This document shows, piece by piece, positions 35,951 to 44,267 of a DNA stretch of 44,267 nucleotides (position 1 is its first letter; every line of letters starts with the position of its first letter). The stretch spans positions 1 through 44,267 of the forward strand of contig JANWKU010000124.1 of the NCBI GenBank assembly GCA_025451215.1. The letters are read 5' to 3'. A program made the translations under genes and the position numbers. The notes under the pieces were generated by a model. That model was not told where the DNA came from, searched no databases, and saw only the letters and a list, made by a program, of their open reading frames with translations. The DNA comes from Terriglobales bacterium. Its GTDB lineage: Bacteria > Acidobacteriota > Terriglobia > Terriglobales > Acidobacteriaceae.

Positions 35951-38694
35951 CGACATCCGGCGACCAACAAAACTTGAGCGGCTCTCCAACTACGCCGATT
36001 GAAACGAAACCCCTGCGTCTGTCGGGCTCGCAACCCTTCACGCAGCAGGTGGGCGTTTACATCATGATCGGCGAGCGCACCAACGTGGCTGGCTCGCCCA
36101 AGTTCGCCAAGCTGATTAAGGCTGGAAAATACGAAGAAGCGGTCAGTATCGCGCGCCAGCAGGTGGAGAACGGCGCGAATGTTCTCGACATATGCATGGA
36201 TGAAGGAATGATTGACGGCGTCACGGCTATGACGCGCTTCCTGCAATTGCTGGGCAGCGAACCTGAAGTCGCCAAAGTGCCGTTCATGGTTGACTCCTCA
36301 AAATGGACGGTCATCGAGGCGGGACTGAAATGCCTGCAAGGCAAGGGAATAGTGAACTCGATTTCGCTGAAGGAAGGCGAAGACGTCTTCCGTCGCAACG
36401 CCGCGACAGTGCTGAAGTACGGTGCGGCGGTCGTGGTGATGGCCTTCGACGAGCAAGGTCAGGCCGCAACCTACGAAGATAAAATCCGCATCTGCGAACG
36501 CGCCTATCGAATTTTAGTTGACGAAGTTGGCTTTCCAGCAGAAGACATTATCTTCGATCCCAACATCCTCACCGTTGCCACCGGGATGGAGGAGCACAAC
36601 AATTACGCGGTGGACTACATCAAGGCCACGCGCTGGATCAAGGCGAACCTGCCGCACGCGAAGGTGAGCGGCGGCGTTTCCAATGTCTCCTTCAGCTTTC
36701 GTGGAAACAACGTTGTCCGCGAGGCCATACATTCCGCCTTTCTTTATCACGCCATCGCCGCCGGAATGGACATGGGCATCGTGAACGCCGGCATGCTTGA
36801 GGTGTACGAGGAGATTGAGCCCGAACTGAAGGTGATGGTCGAAGACGTTCTGCTCAACCGCCGCCCTGACGCGACCGAACGCCTGGTGGAGCACGGCGAA
36901 ACGCTGAAAAATGTTGGCGCGGAAGTCAGCGAAAAGAAGGCTGAAGAATGGCGCCATGGCACCGTGGAAGATCGTCTCTCTCATGCGCTGGTTAAAGGAA
37001 TAGACACCTATATCGAGCTTGATGCCGAGGAAGCCCGCGCGAAACTTGGCCGCCCGCTACTCGTGATCGAAGGGCCGTTAATGGCAGGCATGGGCGTCGT
37101 TGGCGATCTGTTCGGCGCGGGCAAAATGTTTTTGCCGCAGGTGGTGAAGTCTGCGCGCGTCATGAAAAAGGCCGTCGCTTACCTTACGCCATTTATGGAG
37201 GCCGAAAAAGCAGCGCTCGCTGCGTCTGGTCAGGAAGTGAAGGCGCAGGGAAAAATCGTGCTGGCAACCGTTAAGGGTGACGTTCACGACATCGGCAAGA
37301 ACATTGTGGGCGTCGTGCTTGCCTGCAACAATTACGAAGTCATAGATATGGGCGTGATGGTCGCCTGCGAAAAAATTCTGGAACGCGCCAAAGCGGAGAA
37401 GGCAGATTTGATCGGTCTAAGCGGTCTCATTACACCTTCGCTAGACGAAATGGTGCACGTGGCCCGCGAGATGGAGCGCCAGAATTTCAAGTTGCCCTTA
37501 CTGATCGGCGGCGCGACAACCAGCCGTGCACACACCGCCATCAAGATCGCGCCGAACTACAGTGAACCGGTGGTTCACATCCTGGACGCAAGCCGCGCCG
37601 TGCCAGTAACCACCAGCCTTTTGAGTGATGAAGGAAAAGAAGATTTTGTAGTCAAACATCGCGCGGAATATGAGGCGCTGCGTAAGTCCCACGCCGCGCC
37701 GCGCCAGACGACCGTCCCGCTCGAGACTGCCCGCGCCCGGCGAACTCCAATCGTGTGGCGGCCGGAAGAGATCCCGACACCCGGATTCACCGGCGTGCGT
37801 GCGCTCGACAATTTTCCTTTGTCCACGCTGCGCGAATTCATTGACTGGTCGCCGTTCTTCCATACCTGGGGATTGAAAGGCGTCTATCCGCGCATTCTCG
37901 ATCATCCGGAACATGGGGCGCAGGCGCGGCAGGTATTCACCGAAGGCAATGCTCTGCTCGACCGGATCATCAAGGAAAACCTGATCACCGCGCGCGGCGT
38001 TTACGGGTTCTTTCCTGCAAACGCCGTTGGCGACGACCTCGAACTCTACACGGACAACACGCGCACCAAAGTTCTCGAGCGCTTCCACTTCCTACGTCAG
38101 CAGGCGAACCGGGAAGGCAGCGAGCCTTGCCGTTCTCTCGCCGATTTCATCGCGCCGAAGGAAACCGGCCTGCAAGATTACATCGGAGCATTCGCCGTCA
38201 CCAGCGGGATCGGACTGAAAGAGTTGTGCGACCGCTTCCGGGCCGAAAACGATGATTACAACGCAATTATGGCTGAGGCCATCGCCGACCGCCTCGCTGA
38301 AGCGTTCGCCGAATGTCTGCATAAACGGGCACGCGAAAACTGGGGTTGTGGCCGCGACGAAAATCTAAGTAACGACGATTTGATCCACGAAAAATATCGC
38401 GGCATTCGGCCCGCAGCAGGTTATCCCGCTTGCCCCGACCATACGGAAAAAGGCCCGCTCTGGAAGTTGCTCGATGTGCAGAAGAACACCGGAATGCTCA
38501 TCACCGAATCGTTCGCCATGTGGCCCGGCTCAAGCGTAAGCGGACTCTACTTTGCCCACCCCGAGTCGCGGTATTTCGTTCTGGGCAAGATTGACCGCGA
38601 CCAAGTCGATGATTACCACGTTCGCAAAGGAATGAGCGTAGCGGAAGTCGAGCGATGGCTAGGCCAGAATTTGAATTACGATCCCGCTCGGTAG
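35947..38694 (+). CDS. metH: Methionine synthase, folate/cobalamin/activation subunit
   Basis: 915 residues covering the rest of MetH: the pterin-binding domain from [14 protein letters not shown], the helical cap, and the cobalamin-binding domain with D445-x-H447-x-x-G ([14 protein letters not shown]). The SAM-dependent activation domain follows, with [14 protein letters not shown] and the terminal [18 protein letters not shown]. The ATG at 35947 overlaps the preceding TGA by four bases (ATGA), so translation is probably coupled. An open frame begins earlier, at 35734, but only inside the upstream gene's shadow. No break or missing motif was found within the chain. Confidence 0.95.
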   Translation: MTTSGDQQNLSGSPTTPIETKPLRLSGSQPFTQQVGVYIMIGERTNVAGSPKFAKLIKAGKYEEAVSIARQQVENGANVLDICMDEGMIDGVTAMTRFLQLLGSEPEVAKVPFMVDSSKWTVIEAGLKCLQGKGIVNSISLKEGEDVFRRNAATVLKYGAAVVVMAFDEQGQAATYEDKIRICERAYRILVDEVGFPAEDIIFDPNILTVATGMEEHNNYAVDYIKATRWIKANLPHAKVSGGVSNVSFSFRGNNVVREAIHSAFLYHAIAAGMDMGIVNAGMLEVYEEIEPELKVMVEDVLLNRRPDATERLVEHGETLKNVGAEVSEKKAEEWRHGTVEDRLSHALVKGIDTYIELDAEEARAKLGRPLLVIEGPLMAGMGVVGDLFGAGKMFLPQVVKSARVMKKAVAYLTPFMEAEKAALAASGQEVKAQGKIVLATVKGDVHDIGKNIVGVVLACNNYEVIDMGVMVACEKILERAKAEKADLIGLSGLITPSLDEMVHVAREMERQNFKLPLLIGGATTSRAHTAIKIAPNYSEPVVHILDASRAVPVTTSLLSDEGKEDFVVKHRAEYEALRKSHAAPRQTTVPLETARARRTPIVWRPEEIPTPGFTGVRALDNFPLSTLREFIDWSPFFHTWGLKGVYPRILDHPEHGAQARQVFTEGNALLDRIIKENLITARGVYGFFPANAVGDDLELYTDNTRTKVLERFHFLRQQANREGSEPCRSLADFIAPKETGLQDYIGAFAVTSGIGLKELCDRFRAENDDYNAIMAEAIADRLAEAFAECLHKRARENWGCGRDENLSNDDLIHEKYRGIRPAAGYPACPDHTEKGPLWKLLDVQKNTGMLITESFAMWPGSSVSGLYFAHPESRYFVLGKIDRDQVDDYHVRKGMSVAEVERWLGQNLNYDPAR

Positions 38695-38727
38695 GCTCGC
38701 GTCCAAGCACTGCCGTTGCTCTTGTGG

Positions 38728-38747
38728 CGCGGACACTCCTGTCCGCG
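38728..38747. repeat. CGCGGACA hairpin downstream of metH
   Basis: CGCGGACA-CTCC-TGTCCGCG is an 8-bp perfect stem 34 bases after the stop. It may serve as a terminator, but no T run follows. Confidence 0.55.
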
Positions 38748-38770
38748 TATCCATCGAATCCCAAAAAATT

Positions 38771-38833
38771 GTCGTCCTGAGCGAAGTTGCCCATTCGCCT
38801 TCGCGAATGGGCCTACGTAGTCGAAGGATCCCT
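38771..38833 (+). repeat. Family 1 palindromic element, intergenic, opposite orientation
   Basis: The ends are GTCGTCCTGAGCGAAG and GTCGAAGGATCCCTA. The core is a perfect palindrome, GCCCATTCGC at 38789-38798 and its complement at 38803-38812. Confidence 0.8.
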
Positions 38834-38881
38834 ACCCGCGGGGTCTGACCCGGCGCTACAAGATCATTGCAGGTTTAAGAA

Positions 38882-39751
38882 TTAGGCCGTCGCTTCCCTG
38901 TCGGAAATGGGCTTCTCCATGAAATCCAGCGCGCGGGAAATGTAAGACTTCAACTGCTTGCGGTGAACAACAGCGTCGAGCATGCCGTGCTCCAGCAGGA
39001 ATTCACTGCGTTGGAAGCCTTGCGGCAGTTTTTGGCGGATGGTTTGTTCGATGACGCGGGGACCTGCAAATCCAATAAGCGCGCCGGGTTCGGCGATGTT
39101 CAGATCGCCCAGCATAGCGAATGAGGCCGTAACGCCACCGGTGGTGGGATCGGTAAGCACGGAAATATAAGGCACGCGGGCATCGTCAAGCCGGGAAAGA
39201 GCGGCGGAGATTTTCGCCAATTGCATCAGGCTGATGACGCCTTCCATCATGCGCGCGCCGCCGGAGGCGGAAACGATAATGATGGGCATTTTCTGATCAT
39301 GCGCCAGCTCAATGGCACGCGTGATCGCTTCTCCTACTACCGCTCCCATGCTGCCGCCGATGAATGCGTATTCCATGGCGCTGACTATGACCGGACGTCC
39401 ATTGAGCGTCCCCCGCGCATTGATGATTGCGTCGCTTAAGCCCGTGTCCGACTGCGCCTGTTTCAACCGCGACGAGTAAGCCTTCAGGTCTACGAACTTC
39501 AGCGGATCGGTGGATACCAGATTGTCTCCAAACAGCTCGATTTGATCGCTGTCCAAAAGCAGGTTGAGGCGCGCGCGGGCGTCAATGCGGAAATGCTTTT
39601 CGCATTTGGGGCAGACGTTCAAATTCTCTTCGAGATCTTTTTTCCAGATGATCTGCCGGCAGTCTTCGCACTTTACCCATAAACCTTCGGTACGGACTTT
39701 TTTCTCGCCCGTACTTTCCAGCTCACCGGATTGACGTTTGAACCAAGTCAT
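38882..39751 (-). CDS. accD: Acetyl-CoA carboxylase carboxyltransferase beta subunit
   Basis: A 289-residue protein that, with AccA, forms the carboxyltransferase making malonyl-CoA. The N-terminal four-cysteine zinc ribbon (VKCEDC ... CPKCEKHF) is followed by the crotonase-like core with SASGGARMMEGVISLMQ and DPTTGGVTASFAMLGD, and PGALIGFAGPRVIEQTIRQKLP. accA is not in the window. It is convergent with metH across a repeat-bearing gap. Confidence 0.96.
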   Translation of the reverse strand: MTWFKRQSGELESTGEKKVRTEGLWVKCEDCRQIIWKKDLEENLNVCPKCEKHFRIDARARLNLLLDSDQIELFGDNLVSTDPLKFVDLKAYSSRLKQAQSDTGLSDAIINARGTLNGRPVIVSAMEYAFIGGSMGAVVGEAITRAIELAHDQKMPIIIVSASGGARMMEGVISLMQLAKISAALSRLDDARVPYISVLTDPTTGGVTASFAMLGDLNIAEPGALIGFAGPRVIEQTIRQKLPQGFQRSEFLLEHGMLDAVVHRKQLKSYISRALDFMEKPISDREATA

Positions 39752-39880
39752 GAAAACCGTGCCTTCCGCATCTGGCTTTGGCGGAAGGTGTCATTCTACC
39801 TCGTATGGATGGAAATAGGTTACGAACCCAGCCTTTAAGACCAAGCCGAGGCGTTGGTATGGACAGGCAAGGTATTGAAT

Positions 39881-40042
39881 CTAAGGCATTTCAATGACTT
39901 GGCGCGTTTCTTGCTTAGGCTCCGCGTAAGTCACTGTGTCGTCATTCAGAAGGCGTGCCGCGATGCGGAGAGCATCAATCTCGGTGCGAACTTTTAGCAG
40001 TTCCTGTTCCTTCATTCTGAGTACTTCCATAGGGTTCTTCAT
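39881..40042 (-). CDS. Small coiled-coil protein, unknown
   Basis: A 53-residue ORF starting MKNPMEVLRMKEQELLKVRTE, an amphipathic helix with heptad-like Leu/Val/Ile spacing, then ALRIAARLLNDD and a polar tail ending IEMP. GAGGAG lies about nine bases before the ATG. The composition and ribosome binding site argue for a real gene. It is placed between accD and rlmH on the same strand. Confidence 0.6.
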   Translation of the reverse strand: MKNPMEVLRMKEQELLKVRTEIDALRIAARLLNDDTVTYAEPKQETRQVIEMP

Positions 40043-40169
40043 CGGGTGCTCTCCTCGGGGGTTTGGAGTGTAAGAGCACTGTAACCCAAATAGCGAGAGA
40101 TGAAAACATCACGAAAGTACGCGGAGAACATGCACGGAAAATATGCTGGGACGGGACAAATTCGAGACG

Positions 40170-40625
40170 CTAGTGGCCCAGATGGTAAGGATGTCCTTTG
40201 AGGATGGTGCAAGCCCGGTACAACTGCTCGAGCAAAACTACGCGCGCAAGTTCATGGGCAATGGTCAGCTTTCCCAATGAAAGAAGCATGACGGCGGATT
40301 TGCGCATTTCTTCGGAGAACCCGTCCGCCGAACCTATGACAAATAGCAAAGGCAGCGGATTGCGCTGCTGTTGGTCGTCCAAAAACCTGGCCAGCTCTTC
40401 CGAGGAGAATTGCTTGCCGCGGGGATCAAGAAGTACCAGAGTATGTTTCTTCTGCGGGCGGGCGGCTTTACCGCTGATTGCCAAAAGCGCCGCCTCGTCC
40501 TTTAAGGACAGCCCTTCGATCTCAGCATACCGCGATAACCGCTTGAGATATTCGTTCGTGAGCGATTCAATGGCAGGTTCTTTGGTTTTGCCAATCCAGG
40601 CGACTTTGAGTTTCACAATGGTCAT
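40170..40625 (-). CDS. rlmH: 23S rRNA pseudouridine-1915 N3-methyltransferase
   Basis: A 151-residue SPOUT-class methyltransferase. The knot region reads LLFVIGSADGFSEEMR then SLGKLTIAHELARVVLLEQLYRACTILKGHPYHLGH, the family's highly conserved C-terminus. It acts on 70S ribosomes at helix 69. It lies 211 bases from rsfS in the usual rsfS-rlmH order on the same strand. Confidence 0.97.
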   Translation of the reverse strand: MTIVKLKVAWIGKTKEPAIESLTNEYLKRLSRYAEIEGLSLKDEAALLAISGKAARPQKKHTLVLLDPRGKQFSSEELARFLDDQQQRNPLPLLFVIGSADGFSEEMRKSAVMLLSLGKLTIAHELARVVLLEQLYRACTILKGHPYHLGH

Positions 40626-40836
40626 TTAACCACAGCGAGGAAAAAGTGAAGTGATGGCGGAAGAGCGGCCATTGATGGCCGCGTTACGGTCAAGTCAAGG
40701 AACTCCGCTGCCGGGTGAGTTGGCAAGCGCGACAGGGTCAGATTGTTCAACCAGCGTTCGTGGAAGAGCTGGCGCACCATCCAGAGGTGCTCAAGCTGCA
40801 GTGGTCGCCGAGCGAGAATTAACTGGCGAGAACTAA

Positions 40837-41268
40837 TTAGGCTAGCTTCTTTTTTCGCGGGCTGCGCGCGGCGGTGGTCTTGGTGCGGGACACAGCTCGC
40901 GACTTAGGCGTCAGTTCCGCCGGTTCCAGGCGCTTTGCCGACTTCCACAGTCGCTCCAAATCGTAATACTTGCGGGCTTTTTCCGAGAAAACGTGGACAA
41001 CGAAATCCACGTAGTCGAGCAATATCCATTCGCCCTGTTTGTAGCCTTCCAACTGCCGGGGAGGATGGCCGGCCTTTTTCAGGCGCATCTCCACTTCATC
41101 GGAAATGGCCTGTACCTGCCGCGGGTTGGTCCCGCTGCAAACCACAAAGTAATCGGTGAAAGCGCCGGAATCTTTGTCCAGCTCCAGAATTGTGATTTCT
41201 TCGGCTTTTTTGTCCTGGCAGGCGTGGATGGCTTCTCGAACTTGCTTTTTGGAGTCGTTTTTCTTCAT
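40837..41268 (-). CDS. rsfS: Ribosomal silencing factor RsfS
   Basis: A 143-residue protein that binds ribosomal protein uL14 and blocks subunit joining when nutrients are low. Diagnostic segments are AEEITILELD, FTDYFVVCSGTNPRQVQAISDEV, GYKQGEWILLDYVDFVVHVF and ARKYYDLERLW. The C-terminal 30 residues are a Lys/Arg/Thr-rich tail (ending SPRKKKLA) beyond the family core. nadD, its usual neighbour, is displaced by almost 2 kb. Confidence 0.97.
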   Translation of the reverse strand: MKKNDSKKQVREAIHACQDKKAEEITILELDKDSGAFTDYFVVCSGTNPRQVQAISDEVEMRLKKAGHPPRQLEGYKQGEWILLDYVDFVVHVFSEKARKYYDLERLWKSAKRLEPAELTPKSRAVSRTKTTAARSPRKKKLA

Positions 41269-41349
41269 TCAATAATTCCAGCGGCAGATACAGATTAACC
41301 CAAGACGGGCGGTTTGGGGAAAATGGGGTTTGCTGTGATGAATGAACTA

Positions 41350-41384
41350 CCCCAGCCTTCGCAAAAGCGGCGAAAGGCTGAGCC
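41350..41384. repeat. Family 2-like palindromic element, diverged
   Basis: CCCCAGCCTTCGC-AAAA-GCGGCGAAAGGCTG resembles the CCCCACCCT/TCGC core of family 2 but lacks the CACCCGG tail. It is between rsfS and the accessory block. Confidence 0.5.
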
Positions 41385-41417
41385 AGCTCGCCTCGCTCTA
41401 GTGCTACAATCCCGCGC

Positions 41418-41675
41418 ATGAGTTTCGCGGAATATAAAACGAAATTAATCGCTCTATGCCCCGTTGCCGTTAAACTCTGTCAATTGGATGTGCATGCTCC
41501 TCAGCATGACACTTTGCGATTCGTTCCCTGTGAAGAATGCAACGACAAGTTTGCTGTGGGACCAAATCGAATCTATGGAACGCGAACCAGTATTGATCAA
41601 TGCGTACAACAATTAGAAGCTTGTTACGCAACGACCACAAGCGCGGTCAATTCTATTCGAACAGCTATGAGTTAG
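41418..41675 (+). CDS. Small Cys-containing protein, unknown
   Basis: An 85-residue ORF with five or more cysteines (LCP, KLCQ, PCEECND, QCVQ, EACYA), including a CxxC. It has no family I recognise. It is the first gene of the block inserted between rsfS and nadD. Confidence 0.4.
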   Translation: MSFAEYKTKLIALCPVAVKLCQLDVHAPQHDTLRFVPCEECNDKFAVGPNRIYGTRTSIDQCVQQLEACYATTTSAVNSIRTAMS

Positions 41676-41743
41676 AGGATTGATGTCTTTGGATTGAAAT
41701 ACTCTCCTGAGAGCGCTTTGCTTCAAGTAGAGAAATTTGCAAA

Positions 41744-42361
41744 ATGAATAAACGGCACAAAGTGGTTCTCGCCCTCTCACTTGCAGTCGCAGGTTTCGAC
41801 CTTCTGAATGGTGCAAAGCTATCAGAAGCATGTGGAATAATCCTTTTGGGCGCAAGCCTGGCGTGGCTTGTTGGATCACAAGTTGCGTTTGCGGGGGTGA
41901 AATTCCTTTGGAGACACCGAATCGGAACCGCGCTAATGATCACTCTCATAGCTATGGGGGTGTTTGGTTGGATCAGATACGATACGTATCAAACCGAGAA
42001 ACGAAATGCAGTTTACCAAGCTCAAATAAAGCCAGTCCTTGACTGCGAGGATCGAAACGCTCAATTTTCCAATGCAGATACCGCGTGCGAGAAAGATCCA
42101 AACGTCATACTTCAGCCAGTGCCTACACCCCAACCATCCTTAAACTACTCAGTCGCAAGTGGGCCAACCCTGCGCCATGTCAAGGCTTTAAATGACAATG
42201 ATTTGACAACGACCGAAATTGGATCTCTGAAATGTGGCCATATTAGTGCGGGAGAAATAGCTGTGCTTTTGGCCGACTATGGTGCGTGGGTAAAATTACG
42301 TACGAAGGATGGTCAAGTCGGATGGGCTTTCAGCAGCAATTTTGAAGTTGTAAGAAAGTAA
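41744..42361 (+). CDS. Membrane protein with C-terminal SH3b-like domain
   Basis: A 205-residue protein: two or three hydrophobic helices (about residues 7-25, 29-50 and 62-78), a charged linker and Pro-rich segment, then a bacterial SH3-like domain (residues about 140-205). That domain ends in YGAWVKLRTKDGQVGWAFSSNFEVV, the typical W-V-K-V ... G-W-V pattern. The SH3b domain may bind peptidoglycan or protein ligands outside the cytoplasm. Codon use looks less GC-biased than in neighbours, consistent with acquisition. Confidence 0.75.
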   Translation: MNKRHKVVLALSLAVAGFDLLNGAKLSEACGIILLGASLAWLVGSQVAFAGVKFLWRHRIGTALMITLIAMGVFGWIRYDTYQTEKRNAVYQAQIKPVLDCEDRNAQFSNADTACEKDPNVILQPVPTPQPSLNYSVASGPTLRHVKALNDNDLTTTEIGSLKCGHISAGEIAVLLADYGAWVKLRTKDGQVGWAFSSNFEVVRK

Positions 42362-42420
42362 TCGGTGCAAATAACCGTCGTCGGGCTGGCCCAGCCTATT
42401 TCACTGTATATGAGAATAAT

Positions 42421-42454
42421 TCCCACCCTTCGAAAAATGCGAGGGAGGGGCAGC
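42421..42454. repeat. Family 2 palindromic element, diverged
   Basis: TCCCACCCTTCG-AAAAAT-GCGAGGGAGGGGCAGC has the CCCACCCT arm and GGGGCA tail start of family 2. Confidence 0.6.
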
Positions 42455-42501
42455 GTCAATAAGTGAGTTAGATAAAAGGGTGAGGCAGTCCGCGAGCGGG
42501 G

Positions 42502-43110
42502 TCATTCGCCAATCCGATCGGTATTTGCCTCCAACCACTGAGCGACTGGCCCCGGCGGTTGGCGATCGAGCACGCTATACAACTTCTTTGCAGACACCAG
42601 CTCTCTGTACGGCTCTGTATCTCCGTCCATCATCCGAGTTTTCACATCGTCGTCAGCGGCGTCCTTTACTATCTCTTCGATCAGCGAGGCCAACGTCTCG
42701 ATCTTCTCACGCTCGGGCTCCAAAATCGCTCGCGCCTCCTCAACCGTTTCGTCCCATGATGGAGCATCGACTCGTGCAAATATCTCTCTGTCAGCGTTAG
42801 TTGTTGGGTGAGAATATCCACCCCAGACGATCACATGCCCGGCGGCGCCCGCCGCCGCATGCAAGTAATCGCTTTTCCCTAGAGGCTGCCCGCTTGTCAC
42901 GATGGTGCAGAACATGCAGTTGGATCCGCTGCCTCGCACGTAGATTCCCCAGCATGGTAGGCCTCCAAGTACCGCCATCACGGCATGCGAGGCCTCATGC
43001 AGGGCAACACGTCTAAGTTCCTTCGCGGAAGTGAGATATTCCCATTCATTCGCACAAACCGCGAATGAGTGGGGCACCCGGCATGAAACGGGAGAAGGCT
43101 GGGCCACCAC
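42502..43110 (-). CDS. M41-like metalloprotease domain protein
   Basis: Up to 202 residues. The zinc site is ALHEASHAVMAVLGG (HExxH), followed some 45 residues on by HAAAGAAGHVIVWGG, which parallels the FtsH peptidase segment after its HEAGH motif. No AAA+ ATPase is attached. A helical, acidic C-terminal half follows (EEARAILEPEREKIETLASLIEEIV). The start is uncertain: the only start codons are GTGs at 43110, 43107 and 43077, and all lie in or before a family 2 palindrome that encodes VPHSFAVCANEWEY. The original N-terminus may have been lost or replaced by the repeat. Confidence 0.7.
   Translation of the reverse strand: MVAQPSPVSCRVPHSFAVCANEWEYLTSAKELRRVALHEASHAVMAVLGGLPCWGIYVRGSGSNCMFCTIVTSGQPLGKSDYLHAAAGAAGHVIVWGGYSHPTTNADREIFARVDAPSWDETVEEARAILEPEREKIETLASLIEEIVKDAADDDVKTRMMDGDTEPYRELVSAKKLYSVLDRQPPGPVAQWLEANTDRIGE
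43040..43082 (+). repeat. Family 2 palindromic element at the protease 5' end
   Basis: CCCATTCATTCGC - ACAAACC - GCGAATGAGTGGGG is followed by CACCCGGC. It shares the TGGGGCACCCGGC tail with the tsaD copy. On the minus strand it provides one of the three possible start codons of the protease-like ORF. Confidence 0.8.
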
Positions 43111-43227
43111 AGGCTCTAAATCCAGGAGTGATTGCGATCCAGAAAGTTATTGGACGGGTTTGGGACGTGAGGTTTGCCCATTCCAGCTTAGGCACCGAAA
43201 AGCGTGGCGATCATATAACTTTTCGAA

Positions 43228-43938
43228 CTAGCCTATCTGCTTCCCGTACAGCCGACGCTTCTTGATGTACTGCTCAACCTTGGAATCCACCAGCTTGCCT
43301 AGTGGACGCTTGGCGGCCACGGCCTGCCTTATCGCAGTAGCTGACACTGCCTGATTCACGCTGTCCAGCAAGTGAATGGTCACGCCTGGCAGAACCAAGT
43401 CGCCCTTGGCAGGCTGGCGTTGGAATGGTTTTGTGACAGCCAATGAGGGGCGCAACTTTTCCGGGAGAGAATTGGCCACATCGGCGAGCGAAAATCCCGG
43501 ACGGCTGGCGACGATAAACGTGCACTCCCGCAGCAGAGCCACTGGCTCGTGCCATTTGGCAATGTCCTTGAAGGCGTCAATTCCCACCAGAAAAAACAGC
43601 CGGTCGTTTTTTTTGAGCGTCTGTTTGAGCTTACGCACGGTATCAATGCTGAAGTTCGGAGTGCGCTCTTTGCTGGCTTTGCCAGACTTCTGCGAAGAAT
43701 CCAATTCCGGAGCTTCCAGCAGCGAGGGCACAAATGTCTTTTCCTCCTGCGTAGCCAGCGCAACCATGGCGTAGCGGTCGAAGTAGGTGGCGAGGGGCTG
43801 CGATCCCTTCAGCGGATGTTTGCCCACAGGGACGAAATGAACGCGGCCCAGGCTGCAACGTTCCATGGCCGCGCGCGCCAGTGCGAGATGGCCGCGATGA
43901 ATGGGATCGAAGGTGCCGCCAAATAAGCCGATGTTCAT
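43228..43938 (-). CDS. nadD: Nicotinate-nucleotide adenylyltransferase
   Basis: A 236-residue enzyme of NAD synthesis (nicotinate mononucleotide plus ATP). The N-terminal nucleotide-binding GGTFDPIHRGHL contains the HxGH motif; PVGKHPLK and FLVGIDAFKDIAKWHEP follow; the C-terminal SATAIRQAV is the ISSTxxR-like motif. Residues about 78-92 (SSQKSGKASKERTP) are a small polar insertion. In many bacteria nadD sits next to rsfS; here about 2 kb of accessory genes separate them. Confidence 0.96.
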   Translation of the reverse strand: MNIGLFGGTFDPIHRGHLALARAAMERCSLGRVHFVPVGKHPLKGSQPLATYFDRYAMVALATQEEKTFVPSLLEAPELDSSQKSGKASKERTPNFSIDTVRKLKQTLKKNDRLFFLVGIDAFKDIAKWHEPVALLRECTFIVASRPGFSLADVANSLPEKLRPSLAVTKPFQRQPAKGDLVLPGVTIHLLDSVNQAVSATAIRQAVAAKRPLGKLVDSKVEQYIKKRRLYGKQIG

Positions 43939-44193
43939 GCAGTTCTATTTCGTGCCGCGACAACTCAACAAACCTACAGAAATTTTGAAGTTTCTTCCAG
44001 TGGATCCGGTTCGCGCATCCGACTTTTTCTGAAACTCGGACGTTCAAAACATGAACGTTTGCCCACCGCCGAAATCCGCGTTGTCATTTCGGCTCTACAG
44101 GTTGCACGCGCAAACGCGCGAATCCGTACATGTCCCAAAAGTGAACTCTCGTAACTCGCGGCTTCCCACTTTGGGAACTACGATGCAGATTGT

Positions 44194-44267
44194 ATGCGAC
44201 TGAACTCCCCCCTTCTTCGCACACTCTACATCCCTCCCGCACGGGCCGTGGTCCTGCGCTACGGCGT
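44194..44267 (+). CDS. Possible start of a gene cut by the window end
   Basis: ATG 44194 opens a frame reading MRLNSPLLRTLYIPPARAVV and runs off the window. Third codon positions are GC-rich as in real genes here. No ribosome binding site is evident and the product is not recognised. The 250 bases before it hold nothing else convincing. Confidence 0.3.
   Translation, partial: MRLNSPLLRTLYIPPARAVVLRYG

Noticed and set aside
40651..40836. 61-residue frame between rlmH and rsfS
   Set aside because: It has no ribosome binding site or recognisable motif, and it faces against the rsfS-rlmH operon.
43939..44193. Regulatory or RNA feature beyond nadD
   Set aside because: I examined both strands and saw no conserved element, terminator or tRNA.

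Overview
The window reads as a chromosomal stretch of an Acidobacteriota bacterium, probably of the Terriglobia/Koribacter type. This is inferred from protein style (DUF1570 gluzincins with TPRs, He_PIG-like secreted proteins, two GH2 enzymes, RsbU-type phosphatases), moderately high GC, frequent GTG starts, and intergenic palindromic repeats of a kind I associate with that phylum. No rRNA, tRNA, CRISPR array, transposase or prophage gene was recognised.

Layout. 1-5.4 kb: 3' part of a secreted phosphoesterase, a multicopper oxidase, proline dehydrogenase, thioredoxin reductase and a secreted unknown. 5.6-15.2 kb: a membrane RsbU-like phosphatase, a frameshifted fructokinase, an Ig-like secreted protein, a 770-base non-coding stretch with a tandem structured repeat, a methyltransferase with a TetR-type operator, a TlpA-like protein, a frameshifted TonB-family protein and a secreted gluzincin/TPR protein. 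15.2-19.7 kb: a tRNA-maintenance block: a decayed cca tail, a GNAT, an intact cca coupled to an RlaP-type nucleotidyltransferase, and tsaD. 20-29 kb: CheY-like protein, cysteine desulfurase, GH2 enzyme, GalT, YraN, class III aminotransferase, and an OmpR-type regulator whose C-terminus is replaced by the end of a flagellar FlgL protein. 29-34.7 kb: diguanylate cyclase, a 13-residue lysine-rich ORF, MerR regulator, small proteins and a Tat-exported GH2 beta-galactosidase. 34.8-44.2 kb: two-gene methionine synthase, accD, rlmH, rsfS and nadD, with an accessory block splitting the usual nadD-rsfS neighbourhood.

Most notable are two families of short palindromic elements. Both occur between genes and, in one copy each, in frame inside a tRNA-modification or tRNA-maturation gene: family 1 in cca, family 2 in tsaD. 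A further family 2 copy forms the N-terminal codons of a metalloprotease-like ORF. Family 1 keeps its ends but has different perfect palindromes in its core. Other points of interest are the regulator-FlgL fusion, the GTGA-overlapping RlaP-CCA gene pair, the duplicated cca tail, and the tandem ~170-base repeat bounded on one copy by long inverted repeats. Three single-base frameshifts occur in the first 16 kb; they may be real decay or base-calling errors, and only read data can decide.
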